In this document: positions 24,061 to 35,440 of the stretch, piece by piece
Numbering within the stretch: position 1 is the stretch's first letter
How the letters are laid out: the number at the start of each line of letters is the position of its first letter
Assembly: GCF_000283155.1 (NCBI RefSeq)
Contig: NW_004454178.1
Location: forward strand, 6,085,444 to 6,149,443
DNA length: 64,000 nt
From: Ceratotherium simum simum
Lineage: Eukaryota > Chordata > Mammalia > Perissodactyla > Rhinocerotidae
Direction of reading: 5' to 3'
Position numbers and translations under genes: made by a program
Notes under the pieces: model-generated
Databases searched by the model: none
What the model saw: the letters and a program-made list of their open reading frames with translations, nothing else
Told to the model about the DNA's origin: nothing

Positions 24061-25276
24061 CACCTAAAATTCCCCATTGTCACTGTCACAAATGCTACAT
24101 TAAAATTATTTCTTGTTTTGCAGATTTGAAATATGCTGTATGGTTTCCTATGGTGGTATTTAGGGTGGAAATAATTTATGCCTTCTTGGCCAAGGGAGCC
24201 CTTTCCCTTTTGGGTTTTTGTCATGTTGAGTTTTCAGCTTCACACTCTTATTCATTAAGGTGTATGGCGATAATGTCAGTGTGAATTTTTCTATTTCTAC
24301 TTAGATATTAAACTTTCATCTTTTATTTTATTATATTTCTCATAGGACGTTCTGAGTCCTAGCTTTATGTTTATGGGGAAAAACAGCTTTCCTAGCTCTA
24401 AAAAAATCACCTTTTGAGTTCTTCTCCTCTCTAAATATGAAAAGATATGACATAAATTATTCAGGCTATATGAAAATGAAATAAATACATTTCAAGAGGC
24501 CATCTAAGAGATTATTTCTCTGTGTACTGAGTCCTTTCCATGTAGACACTGCGAAACCATGAAGAGTTGAAATATTTTCTGAATGAAAAAACTTTCAACA
24601 TGATGCACCACACAGGGCATTATGAACAGAAACTAAAATAAACTCTGTCTGGCCTTAGGGTTCATGTTGAATACTTAGAGTGGGAAATACTCATTTAAGG
24701 GTACATTTTTCTTTAACCTCGTCATCCCAAAGTAGAACAACAACACTAGGGAAGAGATAAGAGTGTCCGTCTGGCCAGTTGAATATGCTGTCCTTCACGC
24801 TGTTGAAAAATTTATAGAGTATGGTAGAGGTTTTAGATCCTGAATCCACATGATACATCTTCTGCTTTTAATTTATGCTTTGCAGATTTACACAAGATGG
24901 AAAGACCAAATAACTCACTTTTCAGTTAAAGTACTCACATTTTCCATCTGGTATGTTGTTATGAATAACACGTATGCATTACATAATAGTAAATTTTTCA
25001 TACCAATGCTCGTCTGCCATCAATTTATAATCAGAAATGTCACGTGATGTATTGAAAAGAAATCAGAATTACACATGGCTGCTATATACGCCTCCTTACA
25101 TTACTTCCTAGAAGCTTTTCCCTTCTGCTAGTCACCTCTGTAAATTGTGAGGAATTGTTACAGAAAAACCAACCTGGAGAGCCAACAATTTCACAAAATT
25201 AAAAAAAAAATTCTTTGTCTAACCATCACAATAGTGTATTTTTTAAACTCTTGTTTATCTTTTTGGATGTATTTTT
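24061..25276. other. AT-rich DNA, no gene seen
   Basis: No recognised repeat, RNA gene or exon in about 1.2 kb. Confidence 0.4.
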
Positions 25277-25489
25277 CTTTCCCTTTCTTTCCTTCCTTCC
25301 TTCCTTCCTTCTTTCCTTCCTTCCTTTTCTTCCATCCTTCCTTCCTTCCTTCCTTCCTTCCCTCTCTCCTTCCTTCCTCCTTCCTTTCCTTCCTTCCTGC
25401 CTTCCTTCCTTCATTCCTTCCTTCCTTCCGGCCTTCCTTCCTTCCTTCTTTCCTTCCTTTCCTTCCTTCTTTTCTTTTCTTTCTTCAGG
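25277..25489 (+). repeat. TTCC tetranucleotide microsatellite, about 210 bp
   Basis: An interrupted tract of TTCC units with CTTT, CATCC, CTCTCC, TGCC and GGCC variants. It is almost pure pyrimidine on the plus strand. The apparent proteins rich in PSFL and KEGR across it are translation artefacts of the repeat. Confidence 0.95.
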
Positions 25490-25504
25490 GGAATTTTGCC
25501 CATC

Positions 25505-25700
25505 ACATTTATTTATTTATTTTTAAATTTCAGTTTTACTGAGGTGTAACTGACAACAATGTAAGATATTTAAAGTGTACATCATGGTGATTTGATATAT
25601 GTATACATCATATAAGGATTCTCCCATCTAGTTAATTAACACATTTTTGGATATATTTTCAAATCAAAACACAAAGTAGATAGACGACAGATCATCAAGA
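25505..25700 (-). mobile_element. L1 LINE 3' UTR, antisense
   Basis: T-rich left end, then 'cagttttactgaggtgtaac', 'tgacaacaatgtaagatatt', 'aaagtgtacatcatggtgat', 'ttgatatatgtatacatcat' and 'ctagttaattaacacattt'. This is the reverse of a common L1 3' UTR, as in the copies at 7866 and 38524. Confidence 0.7.
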
Positions 25701-26174
25701 ATTGTCATAACCAAATCTTTCCTAATACTTGAAATTTCCAGCAGACCAGCAAGAAGTGTTATGGGCATGTGGTGATTGCTGTCACGGGTCAGGCCAGTAC
25801 ATCACGCCACCAAAAAGCCTGTCTTTGACTGTAGCAGTCATGCATATTTTCTGAAAAAAGAATTCCAGTGGCCCTACAGGATTTCAGCCTTAAAAGTCAG
25901 AAATGTGCCCAAAGCTTTCCCAAACTTCTAATTAACACAGAGGAAAGGCAGGAAATCAGTTCTCGCTACTGACCTCCCACTGGTGGGCTGTTCTGCCCTA
26001 GGCATGTTGTTGATTTTTTTATTTTCAGTGTTTCACTTTCTTTATTTCCAAATAAGAAAGGATTTTAATTGTAAAACAATTTTAAAAGAGCACACACATG
26101 TAAGATAGTAATTGCTATTATTTTCATTTTCTTAAATCTGGGAAATCAAGATTGCTAACAATTATTCAGCCACA
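25701..26174. other. Unassigned DNA, no gene seen
   Basis: No recognised element or exon. Confidence 0.35.
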
Positions 26175-26985
26175 AAAATGCATTGAATGTCCATTCAATA
26201 AGTTGTTCTTGCTGCTGGGGATTTAGTAGTGAACCAGACTGAGTCCCTGCTCCACTGGGTATAGACTGGGAGAGCCAGACGTTGATGAAAGTAATTTTAA
26301 GTGCCACAAATATTTCAAGAGGCGGGGTCGAGGGCTCTGCGGGACTGAATGATAGGGTTTGCTAACCAAGTGTGGGCAGTCAGGGAAGGCCTCCTAGAAG
26401 AAGTGATGCAAAGTTGCGTCTCAAAAGATGAGCTGAGTGAAGGGTTGGGGAATAGTATTCCAGGCAGTGAGAACGTCGTGGATAAAAGCCCTGAAGTAGA
26501 GGAGAGGCTGATGCATTTGCGGAACAGAAAGGAGATCAGCATAACTGCAGTGGAGCAGGGCTTCCTGATGTCTTCCACACCATTGCTCGCAAGACTCAAT
26601 GGACCAGCCTATGCCTCTGGCAGTCCCAAAGGGCTCAATATCTTTGCATATCTGCAATCAGTTTGCAGAAGTGCTTTGAGCTTTGGCAGATCAGTTGAGA
26701 AGCTCTAGCTTGGCATTCAAGAGAGGACTTGGCATGAAAGGATGCTGACAAAGTAGACAGGGCCCAGCCTGGAGAGCGTTGGTGGTGAGTGGGAGATGAG
26801 AAGGGGGAGTTAGTACTGGCAACACATTCAAGATTATCTAAGGTCACAGAGGTCTTGTTGAGGATACTTGACTATGCTAAGGACAGTGGAGAGCCATGGA
26901 AGGATTTTAAGCAGAAGAGAAGTTTGTCTGGAAAGGGGAAGAAGTGATCCTGAGATGCCTTTAAGAAATCCACGTGTAGGTTGTA
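26175..26985 (-). mobile_element. L2 LINE / L2-like repeat, antisense
   Basis: 'ttgctgctggggatttagta', 'gtgaaccagactgagtccct', 'cagggaaggcctcctagaag', 'aatagtattccaggcagtga', 'aaagccctgaagtagagga', 'gcggaacagaaaggagatca' and 'gccatggaaggattttaagc' follow the inverted order of a mammalian-wide L2-type repeat over about 800 bp. The 119-codon open frame at 26349-26708 lies fully inside it and is not a gene. Confidence 0.6.
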
Positions 26986-26987
26986 GG

Positions 26988-27145
26988 TCTGAAGCTCAGA
27001 GAAGAGTCTGACCCCAAACTTGGTCCCCCAGTTTCATGCTGCTTCTAGGAAACCCTGATATTCTTCCAGGACACTCTTTTTTGTTTGCAATAGCCTGAGT
27101 TGATTTCTGTTGCTTGCAATGAAAGAACTCTAACTAATGTGATAG
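26988..27145 (+). mobile_element. Possible LTR 3' end (MaLR-like)
   Basis: 'aatagcctgagttgatttct', 'gttgcttgcaatgaaagaac' and 'tctaactaatgtgata' resemble the last bases of several MaLR/ERVL LTRs. Too short to name. Confidence 0.35.
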
Positions 27146-29041
27146 TGCGGAAGTAACAGTGAAGACGGCACTGATTCACCCAAAATAGACATTCAGTTTA
27201 ATTTACTGAATAAAGAAACAGAACAAAATGGTCAGAGTTTACCAATCCCTGCTGGGAGTGTGTTGAGCCGCCCGGTCTGCAAGGCCTTTGTGATCAGTTG
27301 AAAGATTATACATACATTTTCTTCAGGGGAAAAAGAAATGTAAAACAGTGTCTTTAAAATGGATCATATTCATTGTAATTAAGAATAAAAGTTGTAAAAA
27401 TTACAGATTGTGTAAAAAAAGCTTCCGGTGTTAACACTATGCATGAACTTTATTAAAGAAACATCTATTATGACACGTCAAGACCCTTATATTAGACATA
27501 AAGTTAAAAAGCTAAAAAGCTATCAAATTTTTTGCCTCATTTTTACAGTCATTAAAAAGTTTTTTTCTGAGTGTGCTGGAAAACTAATTTTTAAAGTTAA
27601 TATTTAAAGTTTTACATGAGTCAACATTTATTTGATAGGTGTGGATGGAACACAAATTAGTTATACTTTCTCCAAGGGTAAATGATGTCATTTTCTTTGG
27701 CTTCTTTTCTGTTTTACCAGTTTCTTTGATAAGGAATAAAAGATGAATTTCTTCATAACTTGTGTTACTTCAGCAGATTAATTTTCCACTTTGCTCACTT
27801 CAAGATTGGGATGATAGCATCCCTATGAAAAATCTCTTACTATACATATTCATGAAAAGGTTTTGCTAAAATTAATGAAGTGAAGACATTCAATTTTGCC
27901 AGTGACATTCAGAGGTAGTCCCAACAATGTGTAAATAGCCTAAAGAATCCTTTGGACTTAAAAGAAAGAAAGAAAACCTACAAAAGTGCATAAAAAATTA
28001 TGAACTCGAGGAGTTATCTAATTTACACATGGTTTCTTTTCATAAACTCAGGCATAAGTGTAACCTATTTTTCACCCCCATTTTTTTTTTTTTTGTAAAT
28101 TATTCCTATTCCTATGTGTGATTATATGTGGATGCAGTCTAGACATACCAACCATTAAGCAACCAATTTCACAGTTAAGTGAGTCGTCTGTGTTTTGATT
28201 TCCTGTTGGTCTCTTAAACCCTATTGTCTTCTTCCCTTGTGATCACCAAATTATATACTACAGTGGGTATCCCATTTCAGAGATATGATCCAGTGGCTCT
28301 GATCCTAGAGGAGAACATTTCTAGTAGAATTCCCACCCTCTGCTGTTCCACATGATTTTTCTTTTGCCCTAGAGCAATTGTCTCAGTTTTACAATTGAGT
28401 CTTCATAAGGAAGTCTTTAGGAAATTCTTCTATGATGACAGGCAGATTTGTACTCTTAAAATGTTAATGAGACAAACATAAAATCAGTTTTAAACTCTTA
28501 ATGTTGTTAATTTCTAATTAATGTGACTTTTCTTCTGGTATCTACTTGAAGGAAGCATATTTAATTTTTCTATTGCATTTCTTTCAGTCCCCATTAACAT
28601 CCCTCGAATAAGAAGGGCCACTCTTTCTAAAATTTCAAATATGAGCTACTAAAGTTATTGTCATGAGACATTTTTAAACCAAATACATATTCAAGTGCCA
28701 AGAAAATTAACTTGCTAAAAAAGCTCAAAAAAAAAAAAAAAACCCTAAAGTACAACATAATGCAGTTACCCAGCAAGAAGTCCTTTTGTTATTTGGGAAA
28801 GTAACATTGCATTCCTCAGCCACACCTGTCCACCTGCCCCCTCCAGGTGTCTGAAAAGAATATCTCTGAAGGGAATAGGGCTGGGAGAAGCTACCAAATT
28901 TGTCCACCAGGCCAGGGTCTTAAGTTCATTCCAATGGTTTGCAACTTTTTAATTTACATTGTATCCAATTCAGAAACAAATTAAAAAGCAGATGCTTTCC
29001 TGACTGAGATTCAAGAAAAACAGCCCATCCCTAAACAATAT
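27146..29041. other. AT-rich single-copy-looking DNA
   Basis: About 1.9 kb with no nameable repeat or exon. A-rich runs at 27960-27980 and about 28727-28742 and a T run at 28080-28094. Confidence 0.4.
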
Positions 29042-29420
29042 TAGTCAGGTCTCTTTCAATGCAAGCTTCCGAAACCTAACTCTCACTGGCCTGAGCAAAA
29101 GAGGGGATGTGTTGGCTTCTATAACTGAAAAGTTCACAGGCATCAAACGCAGCTGGATACAGATGCTTAATATGTGTCATCAGGACGTTGTCTCTTTCCA
29201 ATACTCCTGGCTCTGTCTTCTTCCCGTTGGCTTGTTTTCAGGAAGGACTTCCCCCACCCCCCAAATACGATGCTAAAATGTCTACCAGCAGCTCTAGGCT
29301 TCTATTCTACTAATTTAGTAGAATACTAATTTAGTAACTCCAGCAGACAGAATGCCTCTTTCCCCATTGATAGGATCTTTCAGGAGCTCAGTAAATAGCA
29401 TCATTCTTTCATTTCTAGTT
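29042..29420. mobile_element. Interspersed repeat, family not assigned
   Basis: 'ctctcactggcctgagcaaa', 'ggatgtgttggcttctataa', 'ctgaaaagttcacaggcatc', 'tcatcaggacgttgtctctt', 'taccagcagctctaggcttc' match a repeated sequence I know from many mammalian loci, but I cannot attach a reliable family name. It contains a local duplication, 'ctactaatttagtagaat', near 29308-29337. Confidence 0.4.
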
Positions 29421-30867
29421 TCTGAACCAATGGAGAAATAAGACAAATAATAAGAGGCCCAAATACTACCTTTATTACTGATAAAGGCTGATAGCTGGCA
29501 TTAGATGTCAGCTGGCATTAGAGCCAGATGGATTTCCTATATGAACCACAGAATTGGGCAGACTTTTCTACCCAGTCCTGGGTCCTGGCAGTGCTCCACT
29601 GGGCTGGGCCTCCCAAAGGGGCCTCTGAGCAGGCTGACCCCATGAATGTATCTAATTTATTCTTCTTAAATTTACCAGTTAGGTAAGTTACTCCTCCCTG
29701 AGGACTGGGAGGAGAGGAAAAAGCGTCTAGGACTCTTGTTACAGCTAGTGGAACAACTTCCATATAGAAGGAAACGTCATGGATGTGGAGCAAGTTCATA
29801 TCTAGTGTTGCCTGGCTCTTAGTTCTTTCAACCCACTGAATTAACCATTGAACCCCTGGGCAACCAGGAGTGTGGCTGCCTCCCTTTGAGGACAGTCCTG
29901 CTCCCTTCTTTACGGGGTCACCCCCAATACCAACCACTGCTCCATTGAGGATCACTCTGGGACCTCCAGTGGGCGATGTAGATTTGGTACCCAGAAAGCT
30001 AGGAAGTGGGTCAATACATTAATTCATCTAACTCTAAAGCCAGTTTGTATTCAAGGCTGAATTTTCACTTCCTATTTTATTTCCCAACCCACCTGATGTC
30101 CAAGGTCATCCAATATAGTCTTTCAGAGATCAAATGATATCATAAAGACACTCCAATAATGAAATGCATAGAAATTCCACTAGTACAATTCCAACTATTT
30201 AGAGATTTCCCAAATGTAAATATAACATTCTTTCGATGATCACAGTCTTAGGGAGAAATTATCCGGTCCATAAACAAAGGCTCCTCTTAAATGAAAATCC
30301 ATAGATAATAAAGACTAGAGAAATTAAATTCTATAAATAAATATTATTATCCTTATGAGATAAAAGGCCAAAGTTCAAAATTCTTATGTTACAATTAAAG
30401 CCCAAATGCTATCCTCCCCAATTTACTATTCAGCTTATTAGTCCTGGTGTGTGGGTCTCTGGACACCTTGGGAGAGCTGAGGTTCTTTGTGCATATGCAG
30501 CCTGGGCTGTTTTTTCAGGAAAGAGTGTGGTTCTTTCAGGACCTCAGAGGTTGTATTAGTTTAAGGTCAAATCTCATACTTTGTAAAGAACCCACAGAGT
30601 AATAGGACACACAAGATTTCCATAGCACTGGCCTCGCATCCATCATTTTTAGATAACAAGAGAATCACCATACCCCTAAAGCAGTCATCTCCAGCAAAAT
30701 TATGTCCCCAGAACTGAGTATTTAGTGTTTCCAAAAAGCATCATGGAGACTTGGAGGTGTCTGAAGAAGGAGGAGTAGATAAAGTCTTTGTTTTAGCCTC
30801 GCCAAATGCAGGTCTGTCAATGCTGGTTACCTGGAATCTAATGGCCTGTTAAGAATCTTACAATGGC
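29421..30867. other. Unassigned DNA with a 145-codon reverse open frame
   Basis: The reverse frame at 29518-29955 is 145 codons and includes a proline/glycine-rich middle. I see no conserved motif. A decayed retroviral or single-copy origin cannot be told apart by eye. The adjacent 'agctggcattagatgtc' phrase is repeated at 29491-29520. 30010-30867 shows nothing nameable. Confidence 0.3.
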
Positions 30868-31231
30868 AAGATTATTCTGGATTGTCTGGGGGGGCCCAAT
30901 GTAAGCACAAAGGATCTTATCTGAAGGAGGCAGGAGGGTGAGAGTCAGAGGAGTGTAAAGGATAGAAGCAGAGGAGGGAGTGAAGTGACTGCTGGAAGGA
31001 GGCTGTGAGCCAAGGAATGTGGGAGGCCTCCAGCTGCTGGAACAGGCAAGGAAACAGATTCTCCCGGAGAGCCTCCAGAAGGAACACAATCCTGCCAACA
31101 CCTTGGTGTTAGCCTGGTGAAACCCATTTTGGATTTCTGACCGCCAGAATTGTAGGATAATAAATTTGTGTTATTTTAAGCCACTTAGTTTATGGTAATT
31201 TGTTATAGCAACAGTAGGAAACCAATACAAC
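30868..31231 (+). mobile_element. MLT1-type (MaLR) LTR, 3' part
   Basis: 'aagattattctggattgtct', 'gggcccaatgtaagcacaaa', 'gtgagccaaggaatgtggga', 'aggaaacagattctcccgga', 'agcctccagaaggaacacaa', 'tgccaacaccttggtgttag', 'gaaacccattttggatttct', 'ataataaatttgtgttattt' and end 'gtaggaaaccaatacaa' give the standard MLT1 LTR order. The 5' third is missing or too decayed. Confidence 0.85.
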
Positions 31232-31470
31232 CCTCATCTCTGTCCTCTCCAGGCCCCTCAGGTGTTTACTTTTCTCCATGGTACTTATCACCATGTGACA
31301 TACTAAATATTTTACTCGTTTATTCTGTTTACTTTCTGCCTCTACCCACTAGAATGTTACTCCATGAGGGTAGGAGATTTTTTTATTTGTTATTGATCCC
31401 CAACATCTAGAACAGTACCTGTCATATACTAGACCCTCACTAATAATTTGCCAAATGGAAGGATTATCTG
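31232..31470 (+). mobile_element. L2 LINE 3' end
   Basis: 'gtacttatcaccatgtgaca', 'cccactagaatgttactcca', 'tgagggtaggagattttttt', 'cccaacatctagaacagtac' and 'ctgtcatatactagaccct' follow the L2 3' end in order. It abuts the MLT1 LTR on its left. Confidence 0.75.
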
Positions 31471-33559
31471 TCCTTAAAAATCCTATCACATTGTATCATT
31501 CTTAGTTGTCTTTTTCTTAACAGCTTTTTTTTTTTGCAACTTTTTAGTAAGAATAACATTTTCTTCCTTATAATAAAGAATTTCTTTCTACATTTTTAGC
31601 TCTTTCAAATGCAAGACAATTGGCAGGACTCTATTATTGATTTTTTTTACAATAAATGAGTATTTAGATGAATATTAGTAGTCTCATTTACAAAGTCTAC
31701 CCCCACATTTTAAACGTTTTGAACTAGAAAAAAAATTCACATTTTAGATTTTTAAAAAGAGACACATGTTCTAAAAGCATTAGTAAATTCAGAAATTATG
31801 TTCTTACCTAATAAACAAAGCAATCTTTAAATTCCTGGCCAAATATCAATTTCCTGAAGTCATATAGCTTCAAATCTAAGGACCTCAAGCAAGTCTTCTA
31901 GTGAAAATTCCAAAATATGTTTCTCATAGATTTAGGGGAAGTAACCCATCTTAGAATAACTCCCTCCCTTCCTCCCTGCCTCCCTGGTACCACATAGTCT
32001 TTTATACGTTTCAAATAGAGGAAAATGACAACATGTGCTATGTTCTGGTTTTTATGAAATCTGTCATGATATATTTTATCATTGTGACCCTGAGTCCCAG
32101 GTTGGGTTTAGGATATTCCACTTCCCGCCTATGCAACTGACGAATATTACTTTTCCTCCTACCTTTGGAAAAGACATAAGTAGCACTGCATGTGCTCAAT
32201 CTGCTCCAAGGTTTCTTGGAGTTGGCATCGACTCTGTATGTCACCCAGTGCTAAAGAAGCTGTTGTCCGCACAGCTCCTCCTTCCGTTTATTTAAGAGCA
32301 TTTGTTAAGCACTATTTTACGGGAGGTGCTAGAGGTACAGAGACCACAGTCTCTGATCACCTTGAGCTTTCAATGTAGTGAATATCTTCCATCCTGCTCT
32401 CAGGGAATCAAGTGTCAGAGCTTGTTGGTCTATAATGAGTTCCAACAGGTAAGGAGGCAAATGTAGAAGAAAACCAAACATCTTCTTAGTAGAGAATAAC
32501 TTTTTAGTTTGTGAAGCACATATTACTGAAGACTTTTTCATAGAAAAAAAAATACAAGGCTTCTGCTTCAAGATGGCAATTTGAGCACAGGTTTGGATCC
32601 TCTCTTTTCCCAAATTCCCATGAAAGTGCAGGGGAAAGTGGATCACTGCAGAGGCCAGGAAAGGGCGCCATCCACATGCACATATTGAATGGAATTCATG
32701 ACAGATATTGTGCAGATGGGTTGGGTTGAGTGACAGGCCAAAGAGCCAATGGTTTACTGCATCAAAAGAAGCCAGCCATATGAGTAGGTGGAAGAATGCC
32801 ACTAGGACCTCCTACCTCAGAGGGAGAGGAGACGGAGGAAAGGGGGGCCTTGGGAGGTCTTTGAGGTACGAATATCTGTGACAGCAGCCATAGCCCACAC
32901 AAAGCATGATTCCTGCCATGGCTCTTAAGTTATTTGAGCTCCCACTTGATGTAGATGGCCATTCCTAGGCAAAAAGCCAGGGCTCCCTTAGCTGGCTCCT
33001 CATGAGGGCAGTGGTGCCAGTCAGAAAAGAGAAACACTGCTTCAGCTAGCTAGCTGGCTGGCACAACAAAGCAGAAAAGGAATGCTCCCAAACTGAAGGG
33101 AGCTCTCGGGGATAACAGCTTTTGGCTTGGAGTTCCTTCCTAGGCCACAAGCTAGATGGGCCACCAATCTGGGAAAGCAGTGTAAAATTTTCTCAGTTTT
33201 TTTGATCAACGATTTGAACAGGTAACTTGCAATTTCTGACAAAAGCGTTTTAACCTGCAGCGATGGATAAACCTCCACCTGCTTTTGTAAGGACGGGTAA
33301 ACAGGGATAACTCAGGATAGACGGGTGAGATTCTCAGCTGTCAAAAGGAGGGGATCATTCTGAGAAAATTTGTTCTTTTGAGACAGTAATTATAAAAGAT
33401 AATATCATGAGTTCTGAAAGCTCATCATCCACAGATGATTAAACGAATTACAGTGCCCCATTACCGTTAAAAACTGGTAGGCGTCGAAAAGGTTATCATT
33501 AGAAACTTTTATTGGCATGGAAAGATTTTTCACAATATATTGCTCAGCTTAAAAAAAGA
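31471..33559. other. Mostly unassigned DNA, no gene seen
   Basis: 31470-32290 is AT-rich with no named element. 32292-32375 ('gcatttgttaagcactattt', 'aggtgctagaggtacagaga') may be a small inverted L2/MIR piece. The reverse frame of 157 codons at 32329-32802 has no domain. 32780-33350 is more balanced in base composition, with a short GCTA/GCTGG repeat near 33041-33060, but shows no exon signature. Confidence 0.35.
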
Positions 33560-33824
33560 GAGAGAGAGACAAACTAGGTAACAAAATGGTAAACTAGATG
33601 CATTGTGTTTATGTGTGTGAATGAGGAGGCAGGAGTGAGCACTGTCAATGTTAAGAAGACAAATGTTAGAAAATTATACACCAAGTAGTTAAAAGACAAA
33701 AAGTTAATACACATTCTGGAATGTGATACTGAGAGGATTTCATGATTTTCTTTTCAACAACCTATATTTTTAAATTTTTTGACAATATGAACATAGATGG
33801 GCATGCTTTTCTTGTCTAATTATT
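33560..33824 (+). mobile_element. Probable L1ME-type LINE 3' end
   Basis: 'cattgtgtttatgtgtgtga', 'caacctatatttttaaattt' and 'tgacaatatgaacatagatg' resemble the extreme 3' UTR of old L1ME copies. Diverged. Confidence 0.4.
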
Positions 33825-33833
33825 AGAAGTATA

Positions 33834-34134
33834 GGGCCGGCCCCGTGGCTTGGTGGTTAAGTGAGCGCGCTCCACTGCTGGCGACCCGGGTTCGGATCCC
33901 GGGCTCGCACCGACGCGCTGCTTCTCTGGCCATGCTGAGGCCGCGTCCCACATACAGCAACTAGAAGGATGTGCAGCTGTGACACACAACTATCTACTGG
34001 GGCTTTGGGGGGANNNNNNNNNNNNNNNNNNNNNNNNNNNNNNNNNNNNNNNNNNNNNNNNNNNNNNNNNNNNNNNNNNNNNNNNNNNNNNNNNNNNNNN
34101 NNNNNNNNNNNNNAAAAAAAAAAAAAAAAAAAAA
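33834..34134 (+). mobile_element. ERE SINE (ERE1-type) containing the gap
   Basis: Head 'gggccggccccgtggcttgg', B-box GGTTCGGATCC at 33889-33899, body to 'tactggggctttggggg' at 34013, then 100 N, then an A run to 34134. Target duplication AGAAGTATA at 33825-33833 and 34135-34143 shows that both sides of the gap belong to one insertion. The true gap length is therefore probably short, about a SINE tail. Confidence 0.92.
34014..34113. other. Assembly gap, 100 N
   Basis: Exactly 100 consecutive N, a conventional size for a gap of unknown length. It lies just before a long A run, a place where sequencing often fails. Confidence 0.99.
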
Positions 34135-34209
34135 AGAAGTATATATTGTTTCTCAGAAAGCTTACTTCCAAAAAAGTGTTGGATTGAGACAATTTTATGG
34201 ATGAGTTCT

Positions 34210-34451
34210 TTTTTTTTTTTTTTTCCTGTGAGGAAGATCAGCCCTGAGATAACATCCATGCCAATCCTTCCTCTTTTTGCTGAGGAAGACTGGCCCTGGG
34301 CTAACATCTGTGCCTATCTTCCTCCCGTTTATATGGGATGCCGCCACAGCATGGCCTGACAAGTGATGCCTCGCTGGGCACCCGGGATCCAAACCCGGGC
34401 CGCCAGCAGCAGAGAACATGCACTTAACCGCTACGCCACAGGGCCGGCCCC
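34210..34451 (-). mobile_element. ERE SINE (ERE2/3-type)
   Basis: T-run tail at the left, 'gaagatcagccctgagataa', 'actggccctgggctaacatc', 'cccgtttatatgggatgccg', reverse B-box region 'gggatccaaaccc', and head 'acagggccggcccc' at the right. Target duplication TATGGATGAGTTCTT (34195-34209) and TATGAATGAGTTCTT (34452-34466) has one mismatch. Confidence 0.93.
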
Positions 34452-34549
34452 TATGAATGAGTTCTTAACACTCAACAAAGAGATAGGTAATTTCCATTTT
34501 ATTTAAAATATTCTATAATGCAGGAATCGATAAAAAGTGTACTGATTCA

Positions 34550-35035
34550 TTTTATGCAACTTGTACGCCTAGCAAGATCTGAAAAAAATCAACCATGGGG
34601 CAATTTCACTTGTGAACACGATGCAAAATTTAAAAAATGATAGAAATTTGTTTTTAGTATTATGCTAAAAGAATAATAAGCCATAGCCAGGTAAGGTTTA
34701 TTCTAAAAATGCAAACATATTTCAATACTAGCAAGTTTGTTAATAAAATTTTTGATCAGCTGATCAAAGAAGATAAACTATATGACATTGAGGTATCAAT
34801 AGGGTGAAAATGCATTTGATGACACTTGATGTCCAATTCATTAAAAGCAAATAAAAAAACTAATCTCTTAACTTGAGACTAGAAGGACACTTCCTAAACA
34901 TGATAGAGAATATTTATCTTAAGCAAACCCCCAACATTACATAAAACAGTGGAACAGTAAAGGCATTCTTAAGACAAAATTGTCATTATTTATGGAGTTA
35001 ATCTGTAAAAACCTGAAGATATCAACTGAAAAATG
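34550..35035 (+). pseudogene. L1 ORF2-derived fossil fragment
   Basis: 'ccaggtaaggtttattctaa', 'aaatgcaaacatatttcaat', 'gatcagctgatcaaagaaga', 'aaaatgcatttgatgacact' and 'aaacagtggaacagtaaagg' follow the order of an L1 ORF2 reverse-transcriptase segment (consensus 'GGTTTATCCCAGGAATGCAA', 'GAAAAAGCATTTGA'). The frame is broken many times and no open frame remains. Confidence 0.55.
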
Positions 35036-35440
35036 GTTATGCTAGTAAGGTTTGGGCAGTTGGCCATTGACACAGTAGAACGTGTAGAATATAACCAAAG
35101 GGTTGAATAGAACAGCAGGTTGGACCTGAATTAAAAGAGTAACTCGACCCCACTTAGACATTTTGAAGACTTAAATCTTTATGGTAGTTTGGTTTGTTAG
35201 TCCTTTTAGACAAGTAACTTTCTTCCTACTCTGTTTATGTCACTAAATTACACTGAGATAATTGGCCTTTCCAAGTCTGCAGGGGCAGGAGTTGGAGGCA
35301 AAGGTAAGCATTGATGTGCTTGGAGAGATGCCTGTGTAGTTTAAGCTAAGACCCTGGGGATGAGTGTACTTGTGACACAGAGAATAATAGGAAATGGCTT
35401 GCGTTCCAATCTTGGACTTTTCCTGGATGGTACATGGTTA
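35036..35440. other. Unassigned DNA, no gene seen
   Basis: No element or exon recognised. Confidence 0.35.

Noticed and set aside
25147..25542. Proteins of 103-131 residues rich in PSFLPS, and a reverse KEGRKEGR frame
   Set aside because: They are translations of the TTCC microsatellite in different frames.
26349..26708. 119-codon forward frame and overlapping reverse frames
   Set aside because: They lie wholly inside an inverted L2-type repeat.
29518..29955. 145-codon reverse frame as a retroviral or cellular gene
   Set aside because: No motif such as a protease, zinc knuckle or polymerase signature is visible, and no LTR pair flanks it.
32329..32802. 157-codon reverse frame as a gene
   Set aside because: No domain, no splice context, and it overlaps a possible L2/MIR piece at its left end.
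33857..34359. Frames with long X runs
   Set aside because: They cross the 100-N gap and ERE sequence; the apparent length comes from untranslated N.
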